Shown piece by piece: positions 1 to 11,844 of a stretch of DNA of 64,000 nt. Below the pieces are notes generated by a model. The model had not been told where the DNA came from and searched no databases. It was given only the letters and a program-made list of their open reading frames with translations. The position numbers and the translations under genes were made by a program. Source of the DNA: Ceratotherium simum simum. Its lineage: Eukaryota > Chordata > Mammalia > Perissodactyla > Rhinocerotidae. Location: contig NW_004454179.1 of assembly GCF_000283155.1 (NCBI RefSeq), positions 11,821,858 through 11,885,857 of the forward strand, written 5' to 3'. The stretch's first letter is position 1, and each line of letters starts with the position of its first letter.

Positions 1-239
1 TTTTTCTGGGAGGAGGGGTGTGATTTTGTTAACAGTGTCTGAACCTTGCTTTATCGGGGTGGGGAGTACCCCCAGCTCCTGACACAGCACTTGGTACATG
101 GTCAGCCCTTAACTGATTTTGTAAAGAGTTGAGTGCATGTTGCCTGAATGTCTGGTGCTCTGTTAAAGGCTGGGGGTATCATGGGGGTGAGACAGGCAAG
201 GTTTCTGCTCTTATGGATCTTACATTTTAATAGAAGAAC

Positions 240-790
240 CATGTAAAAGTATATATAGTTTTAGATAATGCAGGTGCCATGTTGAAAATAAAGCAGGGAT
301 GATGTGCTGGAGAGAACCCAGGTAGAAGCAGGGGTTGAGGTGGATGGAGAGGGTACATTTAGCAGGTAATCAGTCATGGCTTCCTTGAAGATATAACATT
401 TGAACTGAGACCTCAGTGACAAAGTGGCTGCCTGGGCCATCCCATTGTAGAGCTCTAGGGGCACTCTTCATATTATTCTATGCAATTGGTGCTCCCTAGA
501 GTTGTACACAATGCTCTGGTTATGCAACCATGTGAAGATTGTAGGCAGTGAAAATAGCTAGTGCAAAGGTCCTGAGGTAGGAAGGACCTTGAGGTTTTCA
601 GGGAACAAAAAGAAGGCCAGTATGTTTGGGGCTTGGTAAGAGAGGAGGACAGTGAAGCAAGATGAGGTTGGAGAGTTTGAAGGCAATGTAAAGAATGTGA
701 CATTCAACAAATTATCTGTTGACTGATGAGGGAAGCAAAGGGATGATGTGATGGGGGCAGGAGTGGGGTTTTAGGAAACTTCCAGTAATG
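240..790 (+). repeat. Old interspersed repeat, family not named
   Basis: This segment contains phrases common to a widespread old mammalian repeat, such as acatttgaactgagacct and gcaaaggtcctgaggtagga. Similar phrases recur near 5180-6640, 8170-8290, 26140-26720 and 57060-57450. I do not recall the family name with certainty. Two chance minus-strand frames lie over it and are not genes. Confidence 0.4.
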
Positions 791-2559
791 TGGGACCTCA
801 GACCTGGTATGAAGGCAAGAGAACAGAGTTGAGTGAGGGTTTTATTTTCCTAAAAAGGAAACAGCTTCAAAAGTGGCTCAAAGGAAATGCCGTTAAAATA
901 GTTGAGTCTGACTTTCATAGTGACTGAGAGGAAGGCTCAGTGCTTTTTAATACTGTCTTATCTTGCTTGTCATTGACTGTCTCAGCCTGATCATCTCTTT
1001 GGATGGCAATGGGAATATTATTACCATTTGGCATTTGCTCAACTGTGACATGATGTGCCCATGTACAGAACACACAAAAAGTATAATCCTCACTCTTGGG
1101 GAACTGAGATGCTGAAAAGATTTGTTTCTTTCCTTTACCCTCTTTCAAGTGTCTCGATCTACTTCTGGGGCAGCTGGCTTCTCAGAGTCCTGGAGGATTG
1201 TGGGTGGACAAAAGGCCTTTGGGCAGAATGCCCTGGCTCTAGGGTCTGCAGGAAGCCCCCAAGCTGTACACCTGTGTGCAGTTGGCACCTCGCTTCCCAG
1301 ATTAGACTGTGATCTTGCCACCATTGGCTTAGCCTGTCTTGTTTTATTTTTAAAAAGATATTTGTATAGATGTTGCTTTAAGCCAAAGCCAAGAGTGGGA
1401 ACTTTCTTAGTGATGCCAAGAAACCCAAGTACCAGGCTCTTCCTCGGCCCAGAATTCCTGTAGAGTGCTTGGCTGGCTTGGAATCCCCCTGGGGACTGAC
1501 CTTTTGGTTCTTTGGTGGTGGTTGGGAGTAGAGAATGAAGAAGGTGCAGTCGGTCTCCGCTAGGAGAGGGTGAACTGTGAGCTTTCACCACCCTGCAGAG
1601 GAAGGGTCTACTGTTCTTGGCTTGGTGCTTTTCTTAGATTCAGTGTCTCCATCTGGGAAGCTCTTTGCTCACTGAAAGCCCGAGATAGAGTTAAGTCACA
1701 CTAAGTGTTGGGAGCCAGGTGAGTTTGGCTGGATTTTCAGCCGAATCAGTCCTGGGAGCTACTATTTTTAAACTTGAGGGATGCTGTGGGAACGTGGTCC
1801 TTGGCTCCCCGCAAGGGATCTCAGGCAGCATCTACTTGAGTGAGGCAAATGCAGTCCATGAGTCTGGCTGGTTGGTGTGTAGTGGAAAGAGCATCTACTA
1901 CTCAGAATTAAACTCAAAGGCAGCTGCCCTGTGCTGTAGCCCACCAAACTCCCAGTTCGGTGTGAGGGAGCAGAGTCTCAGCTGATGTACTTTTGTTCTT
2001 TCTTTCTTTCTTTTTTTAAGATTATACAAAATTAATATAAGATAGCTGGAAGATTTTTTTAAAAATCTTAGTTATATCAGAATATTACCATATAAACATA
2101 TTTCCAAAGAATTTAGAAAGTTTTACTACCCAGTAAACTACTTGTGTAGTCACCAAACACCATTTCAAAACAGCTAATGGAGTATCAGCAATTGTGAATT
2201 GTTCAAAATAAAAACATCATCTTTGCAAATGTTTATATAGTAGTTGTTTATTGAATTCTATTTTAATGGCTGTCCGTCAAAGTGTGGTATCAGTCAGGAA
2301 GAATCTGGGGCCTGGATTGAGGCTTCTGGGAGGGATCCAAGGTCAGGAACTTGGGCAAAGCTGGAAGACCGGGCAGCTCTTGAAGGATGGGGCTGATTAA
2401 CCTTCAGAGTCCAGAAGTTAGGGAAGCGAGAGGCATCTTCTAATGTTAGGGAGAAATGATGAGGCAGAAACTGCTTCTAGTGAGCACTAAGCAAAGGAAG
2501 GATGAATACTAGCCTCCATGTGTGGGAGTTTCCTGCACGCTAGACCCTGTGCCACACCA

Positions 2560-2690
2560 TTACAAGCCTCCCAATTGCCCTGTGAAGCAGGTATTCTTGT
2601 CCCAGTTTAACAGATGAGGAAACCGGGGCATGTGGAAGCTAACTTGCCCAAGGATCAGCTGGAGAGTGGTGGAGCTGGGGTTTGTCAGCT
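2560..2690 (-). mobile_element. MIR SINE fragment
   Basis: The core phrase ttaacagatgaggaaaccgg followed by aacttgcccaaggatcag is the reverse complement of the conserved MIR core. It is diverged and without visible duplication at its ends. Confidence 0.55.
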
Positions 2691-3532
2691 GGGGCAACCT
2701 CCACTGCCTATGTTCTTGCCCATGTCACTGCATTCCTCTCTAGCATCTCATTGGGATCCTAGGGTGGTATAATTTTATGCAGTTTCTACCCTAAGTACCA
2801 CCCGGGACCTCCAAAGAGTTCTGGGAACCCAAGACTAATATTGTCTAATGTCTACCTTCCTCACTTCCCAGCTTCTCTGCACTGCTGGCAGGCTCACCAC
2901 TCTGCCTGAGACCTTCAGTCCATAACCTTGGGCTGGCATTTACCATCTTACCCCTCACCCACTATTCTAAATCTTGTAAAACTTTGCCTTTTCTCGGATT
3001 CAGTCTAGTTACTAAACATGCATTTAAGTCTCAGCATGTGCATGTCACCAGTAGTCAGTCACTCAACATCTATTGTGCACCTACTAAGTGCCCAGCGTCG
3101 TTCTGTGTTCAGTGTTTGTCACTTTGGGGGACTACAAAGAAGTAGAAGAATGGCAAGAGTCCACACTATGCTGTGAGAGATCCCTGCTTAAAATGTAAGG
3201 GAGACCACGTGAGGTACTATATTAGCGAGAAAACTGTACTTTGAGAGAACATGGCGTGGGAAAAGAAAATGATTTCACTTAAAGACATGGTAATGTGATT
3301 TGAGAAGGGCTTTGACAAGAGGACTTCAGAAGGTAAGGCTGGACTAGAAGGGCCTTCCAGGCTGAGGGGTCAGCAGAGCCATGGCGTGGGGTTGGGGATG
3401 TGTTTGGGGAATGAGGGTCGGCTGGGGGTCACAGCACAGGCCTGCCGCATTTCTCTGACCCACTAATTCGGTGACCCTACCCAAAAAGGGGGATGAAGGT
3501 AGCCACAGATGATACCGTGATACAGTCTTGGT

Positions 3533-3546
3533 TACACACACACACA

Positions 3547-3584
<38 letters not shown>
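3533..3584 (+). repeat. (CA)n microsatellite
   Basis: About 25 CA units with one CAGA interruption near the 5' end. It is likely length-polymorphic. A minus-strand frame starting MCVCVCV is only this repeat translated. Confidence 0.95.
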
Positions 3585-3585
<1 letters not shown>

Positions 3586-3619
3586 CTGGATCCTAGTGAT
3601 ACCACCTCCTTTCTTAAGT

Positions 3620-3900
3620 ACTCACAAACCAACTTTTAAAATCTCTTATTCTGGGACTCTTAAACCCAAGGAAATAATCCTTTGTGGGGAAAAAGCCACA
3701 TGCATAAAGATGTTTGTCAAAGCACAAAAGAGTGCAGCTTTGGAAGCAACCTCATGTCCAACAAGAAAGAAATGGTTGAGTAAAGGACCATATATGATTT
3801 CCTGTTTTTGTAATAGATGATAGTTATACTGCTTTCATAATGGGGTAAACAAATCACAATATGAAAAATTTACCCTCATTTGTGAACCAAGAAAATAGTA
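3620..3900 (+). mobile_element. L1 LINE fragment (3' ORF2 type)
   Basis: The stretch around gcagctttggaagcaacctc and gaaatggttgagtaaagg resembles the late ORF2 region of old mammalian L1 elements. It is too broken to code. Confidence 0.5.
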
Positions 3901-4136
3901 ATTTCTTTGTTGTGTAAACTGATAGATCAATACTTTTAAAAATATTTGTTTGAGAGTCTTGACCAAGGTGTCAGACTCTAAGTCAGTGTCAGAAGTTCTA
4001 AGTTGTGGCACTGGTTCGGATTCCTTACTCCCCCCGGCCTGGCCTTCATAGTCCCAGCTGGCTTTGCCGAGCAGGTTACTTATCTCACTGGGCTGATGCC
4101 TGTTCCCGTGTTCAGCAAGCCTTCACTGAGCCCTCC

Positions 4137-4172
4137 TGTGCTGGGCACTGTGCTGGGTACTGTGCTGGGCAC
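4137..4172 (+). repeat. 12-base tandem repeat, three copies
   Basis: The unit tgtgctgggcac occurs three times head to tail, with one C-to-T change in the middle copy. Its length is a multiple of three, so it reads as repeated VLGT in one chance frame. Confidence 0.85.
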
Positions 4173-4697
4173 TAGGGGTGCAAAAAGGGGCAAATCCAGT
4201 TTTAACAGAGGAGCTAGGAAGGCCTTTATAATGCAGCAAGTTGGTTTCTGTGATGGAGGTTTGCACAGGAGTGAGGAAGAGATGGTAGGTGCCCTATATT
4301 TTTCAGGGTACCAACAAGAAAGAGTTTGGCACCTCCAAAATAGGATAACTGGAGGAGAGTTTCTTTATGAAAGAATGGTACCATAGAGGATAGTGCAGTG
4401 ACACGGGGCTCATGGTTGGCTTGGCTGGCACTGAAGGGACCACAGTGGGGAGTGAGATTCGAAAACCTAGAAGGAAAGAGTTGTGTAGAGTGTCCGTCTT
4501 TAGAGTGACCTTCAGCAGTAACCTTTGGTGAGGGGCACCACCAGCCCCAGGCAATGCTGCAGGGAGGGAGCCCTTGCTTCTCTCTCCTCCCTCCCTCTGA
4601 TTTCCTGTCAGAGCTTCCGCTGGCTAAACCCATTTGGAAGCCAGAGGGCTCAGGTGCCCCACACAGGTCAGCGTTTCAGGGCAGAGAGCAAGGTGAG

Positions 4698-5174
4698 TGT
4701 GTTGGTTTTCTATTGCTGCATAACAAATTACCACAAATTTAGCAGCTTAAAACAACATACATAATTTCATGTCTCCTTTGGGTCAGGAGTCCAGGTGTAC
4801 TCAGCTGAGCGTTCTGCTTTGGGTCTCACCATGCCGTAATCATAGTGTCAGCTGGGCTGCATTCTCATCTGATGCTCCACTGGGGAAGTATCTGCTTCCA
4901 ACTCCCTCAGATTGTTGGCAGAATTCTTTTCCTTGCAGGAGTCATGGACGCTTCTTCAAAGCCAGGAATGGAGATGGTAGCTGCTAGCAAGATGTGGTCT
5001 TATATAATGTAACATAATTGTGGGAGTGGTGGTGGGATATCCCATCACCCAGCCGTATTCTGTTGGTAGAAGCAAGTTGCAGGTCCTGCCCTCACTCAAG
5101 GAGAGGGGATTCTACCAAGTATGAACATCAGGAGGCAGAGATTGTGGGGGCTGCCTCAGGATCTGCCTGCCACG
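4698..5174 (-). mobile_element. MaLR-type solo LTR
   Basis: In antisense this starts with the MaLR end phrase ctattgctgcataacaaatt and ends ctgcctgccac, with internal landmarks tgttggcagaattc and actcaaggagaggggatt. The flanks gtgag (4693-4697) and gtggg (5175-5179) fit a 5-base target duplication with one change. It is an old non-coding endogenous retrovirus-like LTR, and no internal retroviral region is present. Confidence 0.75.
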
Positions 5175-5549
5175 GTGGGGGTGGACCTGAAGGGCAAACA
5201 GAAGATATTCAGCACGGGCACTCAGCTCAGAGAAGGTAACACCTGAGCCTTCCTGAAGATTAGCAAAGGGCAAAGAAAAAGGGAACAACCTGTGCAGAGT
5301 CTCAGAGGTGAGGAAGTTGTTAGTGTGTCCAGAGATCTGCCAGTCTGTTCATTGGGCCTGGTGCTTAGAGGGTGAGGCAGAGCAGGTGAATGGGACCCAG
5401 TTCATGGTGGTCTTGTGAGACTTGCTGAGAAGTCTGGACTTGATCCTAAAGGTTTATGGGGAGTGGGCTTTGGAGAATTTTTTACAGGGGAGAGGTATAT
5501 CACATTCCATTTGGGGAATGTCAGAGTGAAGAACTAAATAGGGCAGGAG

Positions 5550-5768
5550 AGGGCCGGCCCTGTGGCTTGGTGGTTAAGTGCGTGCGCTGCGATGCTGGTG
5601 GCCCGGGTTCGGATCCCGGGTGCGCATCGAGGCACCACTTCTCCGTTCATCCTGAGGCTGAGTCCCGCATACAGCAACTAGAAGGATGTGCAGCTACGAC
5701 ATACAACTATCCACTGGGGCTTTGGGGGGAAAAAATAAAATAAATAAAATCTTAAAAAAAAAATAAAT
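5550..5768 (+). mobile_element. ERE SINE (short form), sense
   Basis: A tRNA-related head beginning gggccggccctgtggcttgg contains an A-box-like tggcttggtgg and a B-box-like ggttcggatcc. The body ends actggggctttgggg and an A-rich tail follows. A perfect 14-base target duplication, aaatagggcaggag, lies at 5536-5549 and 5769-5782. This is one of only two canonical ERE copies in the same orientation as SUFU. Confidence 0.95.
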
Positions 5769-5998
5769 AAATAGGGCAGGAGGCAGGAGATCAGTGACGA
5801 AGAACGTTGTTGGCCGTCCAAGTGAAGGATGAAGAAGACTAACCATGGTGTGGCAGTTAGGATGGCAAGAGGAGGACACATTTGAGAGCTGCTGAGGAGG
5901 GAGGAGGAAGAGTCAACAGAACTCGGTGACTGCCTGCCTGGCTGCACAGGGGGACGAGGCAGGACTGGAGGATGACTCCTGGGATTCTGGCTTGATGG

Positions 5999-6494
5999 CC
6001 ATATTAGTTTCCTATTGCTGCCATAACAAATTACCACACATTTAGTGGCTTAAAACAACACATATTTATTATCTTAATAGTTCTGGAGGTTAGAAGTCTG
6101 ACGTGGGTCTCACTAGGCTAAAATCAAGGTGTCAGGCGGGCTGCTTTCCATTCTAGAGGCTCTAAGGGAGAATCTATTTCCTTTTCCAGCTTCTAAAGGC
6201 CACGCGCCTTCCTTGGCTTATGCTCCTTCCTCCATCTTCAAAGCCAGCAACGGCAGGCCAAGTCCTCACGTCACATCTCTCTGACCTACTCATCAACCTC
6301 TCTCTTCCGCTTTTAAGGACTTGTGTGGTTAGATTGAGCTCACCTAGATAATCCAGTATAATCTCCCCATCTCAAGATCCTTAACTTACTCACATCTGCA
6401 AAGTAAAGTCCCTTTTCCCATGTAGGGTAACACATACAGGTTCCAGGGATTAGAATGTGGACGTCTTTGGGGAGCCATTGTACAGGCTACCATA
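5999..6494 (-). mobile_element. MLT1-type MaLR LTR
   Basis: In antisense this runs from tattagtttcctattgctgc through aaattaccacacatttagtg, agataatccagtataatctc and ggattagaatgtggacgtct to ggctaccata. These are ordered landmarks of an MLT1 LTR, close to full length. It is non-coding. Confidence 0.85.
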
Positions 6495-7336
6495 GTGGTA
6501 CTCTTCTTCAATTAGGGAAAGATGGAAAAGGATCAGATTTGGGAAGATACTGAGTTCAGATTTGCATATACTGAGTTTGAGGTGTCTGGGTTTGGTCATT
6601 TGCTTGGGGATAGATTTGGGAATCCTCAACAGAGGCGTGGTGCCTGAAGCCATTTTAAAGAGGTTACCCGGGGAGAGTGTGTGTGGTAAGGAGGTGGCAG
6701 GAACCAAGCCCTGGAGAAAGCAAGGTTCTGGCTTTTGTCCCTCTTTCTTCACCTAGGAAGTCCTTTAGGGGACAGGTGGAGGCCATGCATGGGGAAATGC
6801 TCACATTCTGTTTTCCCTAGTGAAGTGGTTTCCAGTGGTGCACTCTCTTTGCCAGGCAGCTGTTTATTTTCTGCATACGTGTAAGGGGCAGAGCAGTGTC
6901 TAATTCCAGGGCATCATGGGGCTTGGGGCAGCACTGAGGGCTTTGGAGCAGACTGACCTTCTCGAGAAACTTAGTGCAAATGGCAAAGGCAGCTGGCAAT
7001 CCAAGCATGTGCTGGCGTTTGGATGAGTGCTCCTTGGGATTGCTTGGCATTGCCCTGGGAGACAGAGAGCTTCTGTAGAAGAGGTGGGCAGCCTCCTGTG
7101 TAGAGCCCCAGAGCTACTGGCGGTCTTTGGTTTAGGACTTGCTGTAATCTCTGGCTCCAGCTGGGGCTAAGGCTAGGATTCGCCCTATGCCTGTTAGAGA
7201 CGTGCATGGAGGATGTGTGTGTGCACTTAGACGGAGGTTTTGGAAGGAAAAGGTATGCTTTATGTTCCCCTGGGACAGGACCTACAGGCTCCATTTTTCT
7301 GGGAGTGAACATCCAACCCAGTAAAGCAGGGAACTA

Positions 7337-7746
7337 GCCAGCCCTGGTGGTCTAGTGGTTAAGATTCAGCCCTCTCACTGCCGCAGCCCAGGTTCATTTC
7401 TTGGTCAGAGAACCACACCACCCGTCTAGTGGTTGTCATACCGTGGCAGCTGCATGTTGCTGTGATGGTGAAAGCTATGCCACTGGTATTTCAAATGCCA
7501 GCAAGGTCACCCATGATGGACAGGTTTCAGCAGTGCTTCCAGACTAGACACACTAGGGGGAAGAACCTGACCACCCACTTCTGAAAAAAATTGGCCATGA
7601 AAACTGTATGAATAGTAGTGGAGCATTGTCTGATATAGCGCCAGAAGGTGAGACAATGGCACAAAAAGACTGGGCAGGCTTCCGCTCTAATGTACACAGG
7701 GTTGCTAGGAGTTGGATCATCTGGAAAGGCACTAACGACAACAAGA
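7337..7746 (+). mobile_element. Long tRNA-headed SINE (second equine-type family), with RTE-like tail
   Basis: The head gccctggtggtctagtggtt is tRNA-like, but the 330-base body differs from ERE. The 3' end, gttgctaggagttggatcat then gcactaacgacaacaa, resembles ends of SINEs mobilised by RTE/BovB LINEs. A 10-base target duplication cagggaacta is at 7327-7336 and 7747-7756. A GLI consensus 9-mer lies inside at 7569. Confidence 0.8.
7569..7577 (+). promoter_or_regulatory. GLI consensus 9-mer (inside a SINE)
   Basis: Exact gaccaccca match, in intron 2. It lies in the long SINE at 7337, where other copies as I recall them read ggccaccca, so it probably arose by one substitution. Function unproven. 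Confidence 0.15.
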
Positions 7747-8473
7747 CAGGGAACTAAGGCTAATTCCCAAGGAGGAGGGCTGGTTGGAAGGGAAGACCAA
7801 CCCTAGGATGAAGGACTGGTGTGCCCATTTCTACAGCCCGCCTGGGACCAGGGAGTAGGGAAGGAGGGACAACAGGACCCTTTGTAAGGAATGACGTGAC
7901 ATTACCCCCCTGGTTCTGGAATTGGCCTGGGCTGGCCTTCTGTGCAATATGTTTCCTGAAGCAAATGGTTCCCTTGTCTTTTTCTTCTGACACCAGGATT
8001 GAGCTTGAGACTGAGCCACAGTCCCTAGACCTGACTTTAGAGGTACCACCTTCACAAGGTCAGTGGCAGCCTTAGCTGGCCCAGCATTCCTTGCTCCAGA
8101 TACCAATGGAAGTGTCTAGGCCACCCCCAGAGAAAGGAGGCATGACCAGTTTCTCCTGTCATACCCTTGGTGCACCAATATGAACACTTAGCCAACAGAT
8201 TCTATGAGAACCCTGGCAGGCAAGACCTGCAGATATAGTAGTGAACAAGACACAGTCCTGCCCTTGTGAGGTTTACAATCTAGACTGGAGATTATAAATG
8301 GTAGAAAATTTAGAAAATACAAATAAATTTGAAAAGGAAAAATTGCACGTGATAGCCACTATAATATTATTGCATTTTCTTCCTATTTTTTTCTCATATA
8401 TATTTTTTCTCATGTATTTTTACTTTGTGTGTGTATACACACATATTTTGAATCACACTTTATATTAAATTTT

Positions 8474-9160
8474 GTTTCATGCTTTTTCATGACCGTTTGT
8501 TTGTAGTAAAATATATGTAACATGAAATTTACCATTTTAACCATTTTTAGATGTACAGTTCAGTGAAATTTAGTACTTTCACATTACTGTGCTTGTTACC
8601 ACCATCCATCTCCAGAACTTTTTCATCTTCCCAAACTGAAGCTCTGTACCCATTAAACAATGACTCCCCAATCCTCCTTCCCCCTACCTCTGGCAGCCGG
8701 CATTCTATTTCATGTGTCTGTAAATTTGGCTATGGTAGGTACCTCATATGAGTGGAATCATACAATGTTTGTCCTTTTGTGTCTTGCTTATTTCCTTTAG
8801 CATAATATCTTCAAGGTTCATCCATGTTGTAGCATGTGTCAGAGTTTCCTTTCTTCTTAAGGCTGAACAATTTCCATTGTGTGGACATATCACATTTTGC
8901 TTATCCATTCCTCCATCTATGGACACTTGGGTTGTTTTCACCTTTTGGCTATTGTGAATAATGCTGCTGTGAACATTGGTGTACAAATATCTGTTTAAGT
9001 CCATTTTCGCTTCTTTCGGGCATATATCCAAAAGTGGAATTGCTGAATTGTATAATAAATCTATGTTTAATATTTTGAGGAATTGCCATACTGTTTTCCA
9101 CAGCAGCTGCACCATTTTACATTCCCACCAGCAATGCACAAGTGTTCCAATTTCGTGACC
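8474..9160 (-). mobile_element. L1 LINE 3' end (ORF2 tail and 3' UTR)
   Basis: In antisense this encodes a broken end of L1 ORF2; a 131-codon minus-strand frame contains the familiar [16 protein letters not shown] and DKQNVI. The 3' UTR phrase atttaccattttaaccattt lies at the left side. It is inactive. Confidence 0.85.
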
Positions 9161-9526
9161 ATTTTAGAAAGAGTTATTTATGTTTTTATCCTATAGTTAA
9201 CAATAGGTGAACAGCAAACAACAGAGGCTGTAGAGTGGGATTCTAACGTCAACTTCCTGTTTCTCCTCCCCAGAGGTGGAAAGCCCTTTGACTCTCAAGG
9301 CTCAGAGATTAGTCCTCCTGCTTTCAGAACTCTCATTTTTAAAGACTGTAATGTCCCACCACACAGTGCTCCAGAACTTATAATACCTTTACTTGTAGAA
9401 CATTTAGATTGTTTCTAAATTTTATGCTCTTATAAATACGAATGAATGTATTTACGCAAAAGACTTTTTCCAAATACAAGGTTATTCTTTTAGGGTAAAT
9501 TCTTAGAACTGGGAACCACTACTATA

Positions 9527-9975
9527 GATAATAGCTGACACTTAGATAGTGCCTGCTGTGTTCCAGGCACTGTTCTAAGTGTTTTATGTATATTAACTCA
9601 TTTAAGTAGTTATCACATGATAGCTGCTCATATCTACATTTTTTAAAATAGACCTTACTTTTCAGAGCAGTTTATGTTCACAGCAAAATTGAGTGGAAGG
9701 TACAGAGTTCCCATATACCGCCTGCCCCCACACATGCACTGCCTTCCCCACTATCAACATCTGGCACCAGAGTGGTACATTTCTTACAGTTAATGAACCT
9801 ACACTGACACATCATCATCACTCAGAGTCCATAGTTTACCCTAGGATTCACTCTTCATATCTCCATTTTTACAGATGAAGAAATTGAGACACAGAGAGCA
9901 TAAGTGATTTGCCTAAGGTCACACAGCCAGGAAGCGGTGGAACCAGGACTTGAGCATACGCAGCCTGGCTCCAGA
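9527..9975 (-). mobile_element. MIR SINE, split by an L1 fragment
   Basis: The left part carries ccaggcactgttctaagtg and the right part tttttacagatgaagaaattg then aaggtcacacagccaggaag, together a nearly complete antisense MIR. The gap 9644-9855 is a later L1 insertion. Confidence 0.85.
9644..9855 (-). mobile_element. L1 3' fragment nested in MIR
   Basis: This segment includes tttatgttcacagcaaaatt and atcaacatctggcaccagag, known from L1 3' regions in antisense. Flanks catatctacattttt (9629-9643) and catatctccattttt (9856-9870) form a 15-base target duplication with one change. Confidence 0.8.
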
Positions 9976-10865
9976 GACTCTGCTCCTGCACTGCTGACAT
10001 TTTCCTGGCTCTTGATGCATATTTGGGGCTTTTTAGATGTGGTAACATTTTCCTTTGTTTGGGTCAGATAGTGATACTTCAGTGTTGGGTAACTAACTGT
10101 CCCAATTTGTCTGAGGCTAATGGCTTTCTTGGGACATGCGGCTTGTAATTCTAAATCCAGGAAAGTCGTTGTCAAACAAGGACAAGTTGGTCACCCTACT
10201 TCAGGAACACCAGTCCTGGGGCCCACGATGAAGTCTTTTTAGTAACTAGGTCAAGAGCTGGAGCCTCCCCAGATCATGGAGTCTGGATGGCCCGGAGAAG
10301 GATGAGGGGAAGGGCGGGATCCACTTCTTGTTTCCTAGCCTCTCCACATTTGTTTCTGGGCAGACTGACCAGGGGTCCTACTTGGTGTTCTGGAATTTAA
10401 GCTGCCCAGACAGAGCAGTGGGTCAGATTATGTATTTTTGGAGAGAGAAGTAAAAGAACCGTGGACATTTGGGCTGGCTGTCACCTCAGCCTTCCCCTGC
10501 AGCACACCTCCTCAGCCCAGAGCCCAGTTGGGTGTAATTATACAATGCTAAGAATGTTTGCCTTGCAGCTCAAGTATGTTGCAACATCCCAGGCTGCGGC
10601 TTACAGTGGGCAAACACATCTTGAAAAGATAGGTGGGCGGTCACATTTGTGACGTGACATGGGTAAGACTTGTTGCTAGCTACACTCTAGGATTGCCAGA
10701 GCACTTCTACTGGGTATCAGAGGAACTGGAGGCCAGCAGGGGCCACTTCCTCTGGGGTCAGGCTGGATCTTCATGGAAAGGGCTGCTGCCTGAGCCTCTT
10801 AACTCATTCGTTAAGTCTTTACTGAGCACCTATCATGCACTAGGATATATATTCAAAGAAATGTC

Positions 10866-11460
10866 ACCCCCTGCCCCGCAGTCCTTTCCCTCTCATTCTC
10901 ACCTACCACCTGTAGGGAACCAATCTTATTAGTTTCTGATTTATCCTTCCTCTGTTGCTTTTTGCACAAATGAGCAGATATATGTATATTTTCTTATCTG
11001 CCCTTCTTTCTTCCTCAAAAGGTAGCATATTATAGTACTTTTTCCTTTTTTTACTTAACAGTATCCATATCAGTGTGTAGAGCTCTTCCTCATTCTTTCT
11101 TATAGCTGCATAGTACTCTTTGAACCACTCTCCTACGAATGGGCATTTAGGTTGTTTCCAATATTTTGCAATTACAAATTCTCAGAAGTGGGATTGCTGG
11201 GTCAAAAGGTAAATACATATGTAATTTTGTTAGGTCTTGCTAACTTCCCCTCCAAAAACGATTGTACTACTTTGCATCCCTACCAGCAACGTATGAGAAT
11301 GCCTCTTTCTCCATATCCTCACCAACAGAATGTGATATCATCCTTTTTAATTTTTGCCCGTCTGATAGGTGAGAATGGTATCTCACTGTTGTCTTAATTT
11401 GTATTTAAGTTGCATTTCTCTTATCATGATTGAGGTTAAACATCTTATTGTATGCCTAAG
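10866..11460 (-). mobile_element. Old L1 LINE 3' fragment
   Basis: Antisense landmarks are gggcatttaggttgtttcca, agaagtgggattgctgggtc and gataggtgagaatggtatct. These are typical of old L1M copies, and there is no usable coding frame. Confidence 0.75.
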
Positions 11461-11540
11461 GCAGATACATCTGTAACTACAGTTTGAATTTTTTTTACTA
11501 CTGAGTCTTTGGTTTTTTTCCCTCCATTTTTTCTTTTTTT

Positions 11541-11828
11541 GAGGAAGATCAGCCCTGAGCTAACATCCATGCCAAGCCTCCTCTTTTTGCTGAGGAAGAC
11601 CGGCCCTGTGTTAACATCTGTTGCCAGTCCTCCTCCTTTTTTTTTTCCCTTTTTCTCCCCAAAGCCCCAGTAGATAGTTGTATGTCATAGTTGCACATCC
11701 TTCTAATTGCTGTATGTGGGATGCAGCCTCAGCATGGACAGAGAAGTGGTACGTCGTGCGTGCCTGGGATCCGAACCGGGGCCACCAGTAGCAGGGCGCA
11801 CACACTTAACCGCTAAGCCAGGGGGCCA
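11541..11828 (-). mobile_element. ERE SINE (long form), antisense
   Basis: In antisense a T tract leads into two related 50-base modules (gaggaagatcagccctgagc, then gaggaagaccggccctgtg), followed by the ccccaaagccccagtagata body and the tRNA-like head ending cttaaccgctaagcca. No clear target duplication was found. Confidence 0.9.
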
Positions 11829-11844
11829 CCTTCTTCCGTCAGTT

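Larger units (their letters stand above)
5180..6640 (+). repeat. Old repeat block interrupted by an ERE and an MLT1 LTR
   Basis: The parts 5180-5549, 5769-5998 and 6495-6640 read like pieces of the same old interspersed repeat seen at 240-790, including phrases such as gtctggacttgatcct and gagtttgaggtgtctggg. The ERE and MLT1 insertions account for the gaps. The family is not named. Confidence 0.35.

Noticed and set aside
1145..1591. A 148-codon minus-strand frame in intron 2
   Set aside because: No similarity to any protein I know and no splice or promoter context. Treated as a chance frame.
3344..3583. Minus-strand frame starting MCVCVCVCV
   Set aside because: It is the (CA)n microsatellite translated.
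5551..5625. tRNA-like sequences with A and B boxes at the ERE heads
   Set aside because: They are SINE heads with A-rich tails and target duplications. The cloverleaf is degenerate and no independent tRNA gene is supported.
8744..9139. Minus-strand 131-codon frame with [13 protein letters not shown]
   Set aside because: It is a broken L1 ORF2 tail, as are those at 12950-13159 and 35377-35760. None is an intact transposase or polymerase gene.
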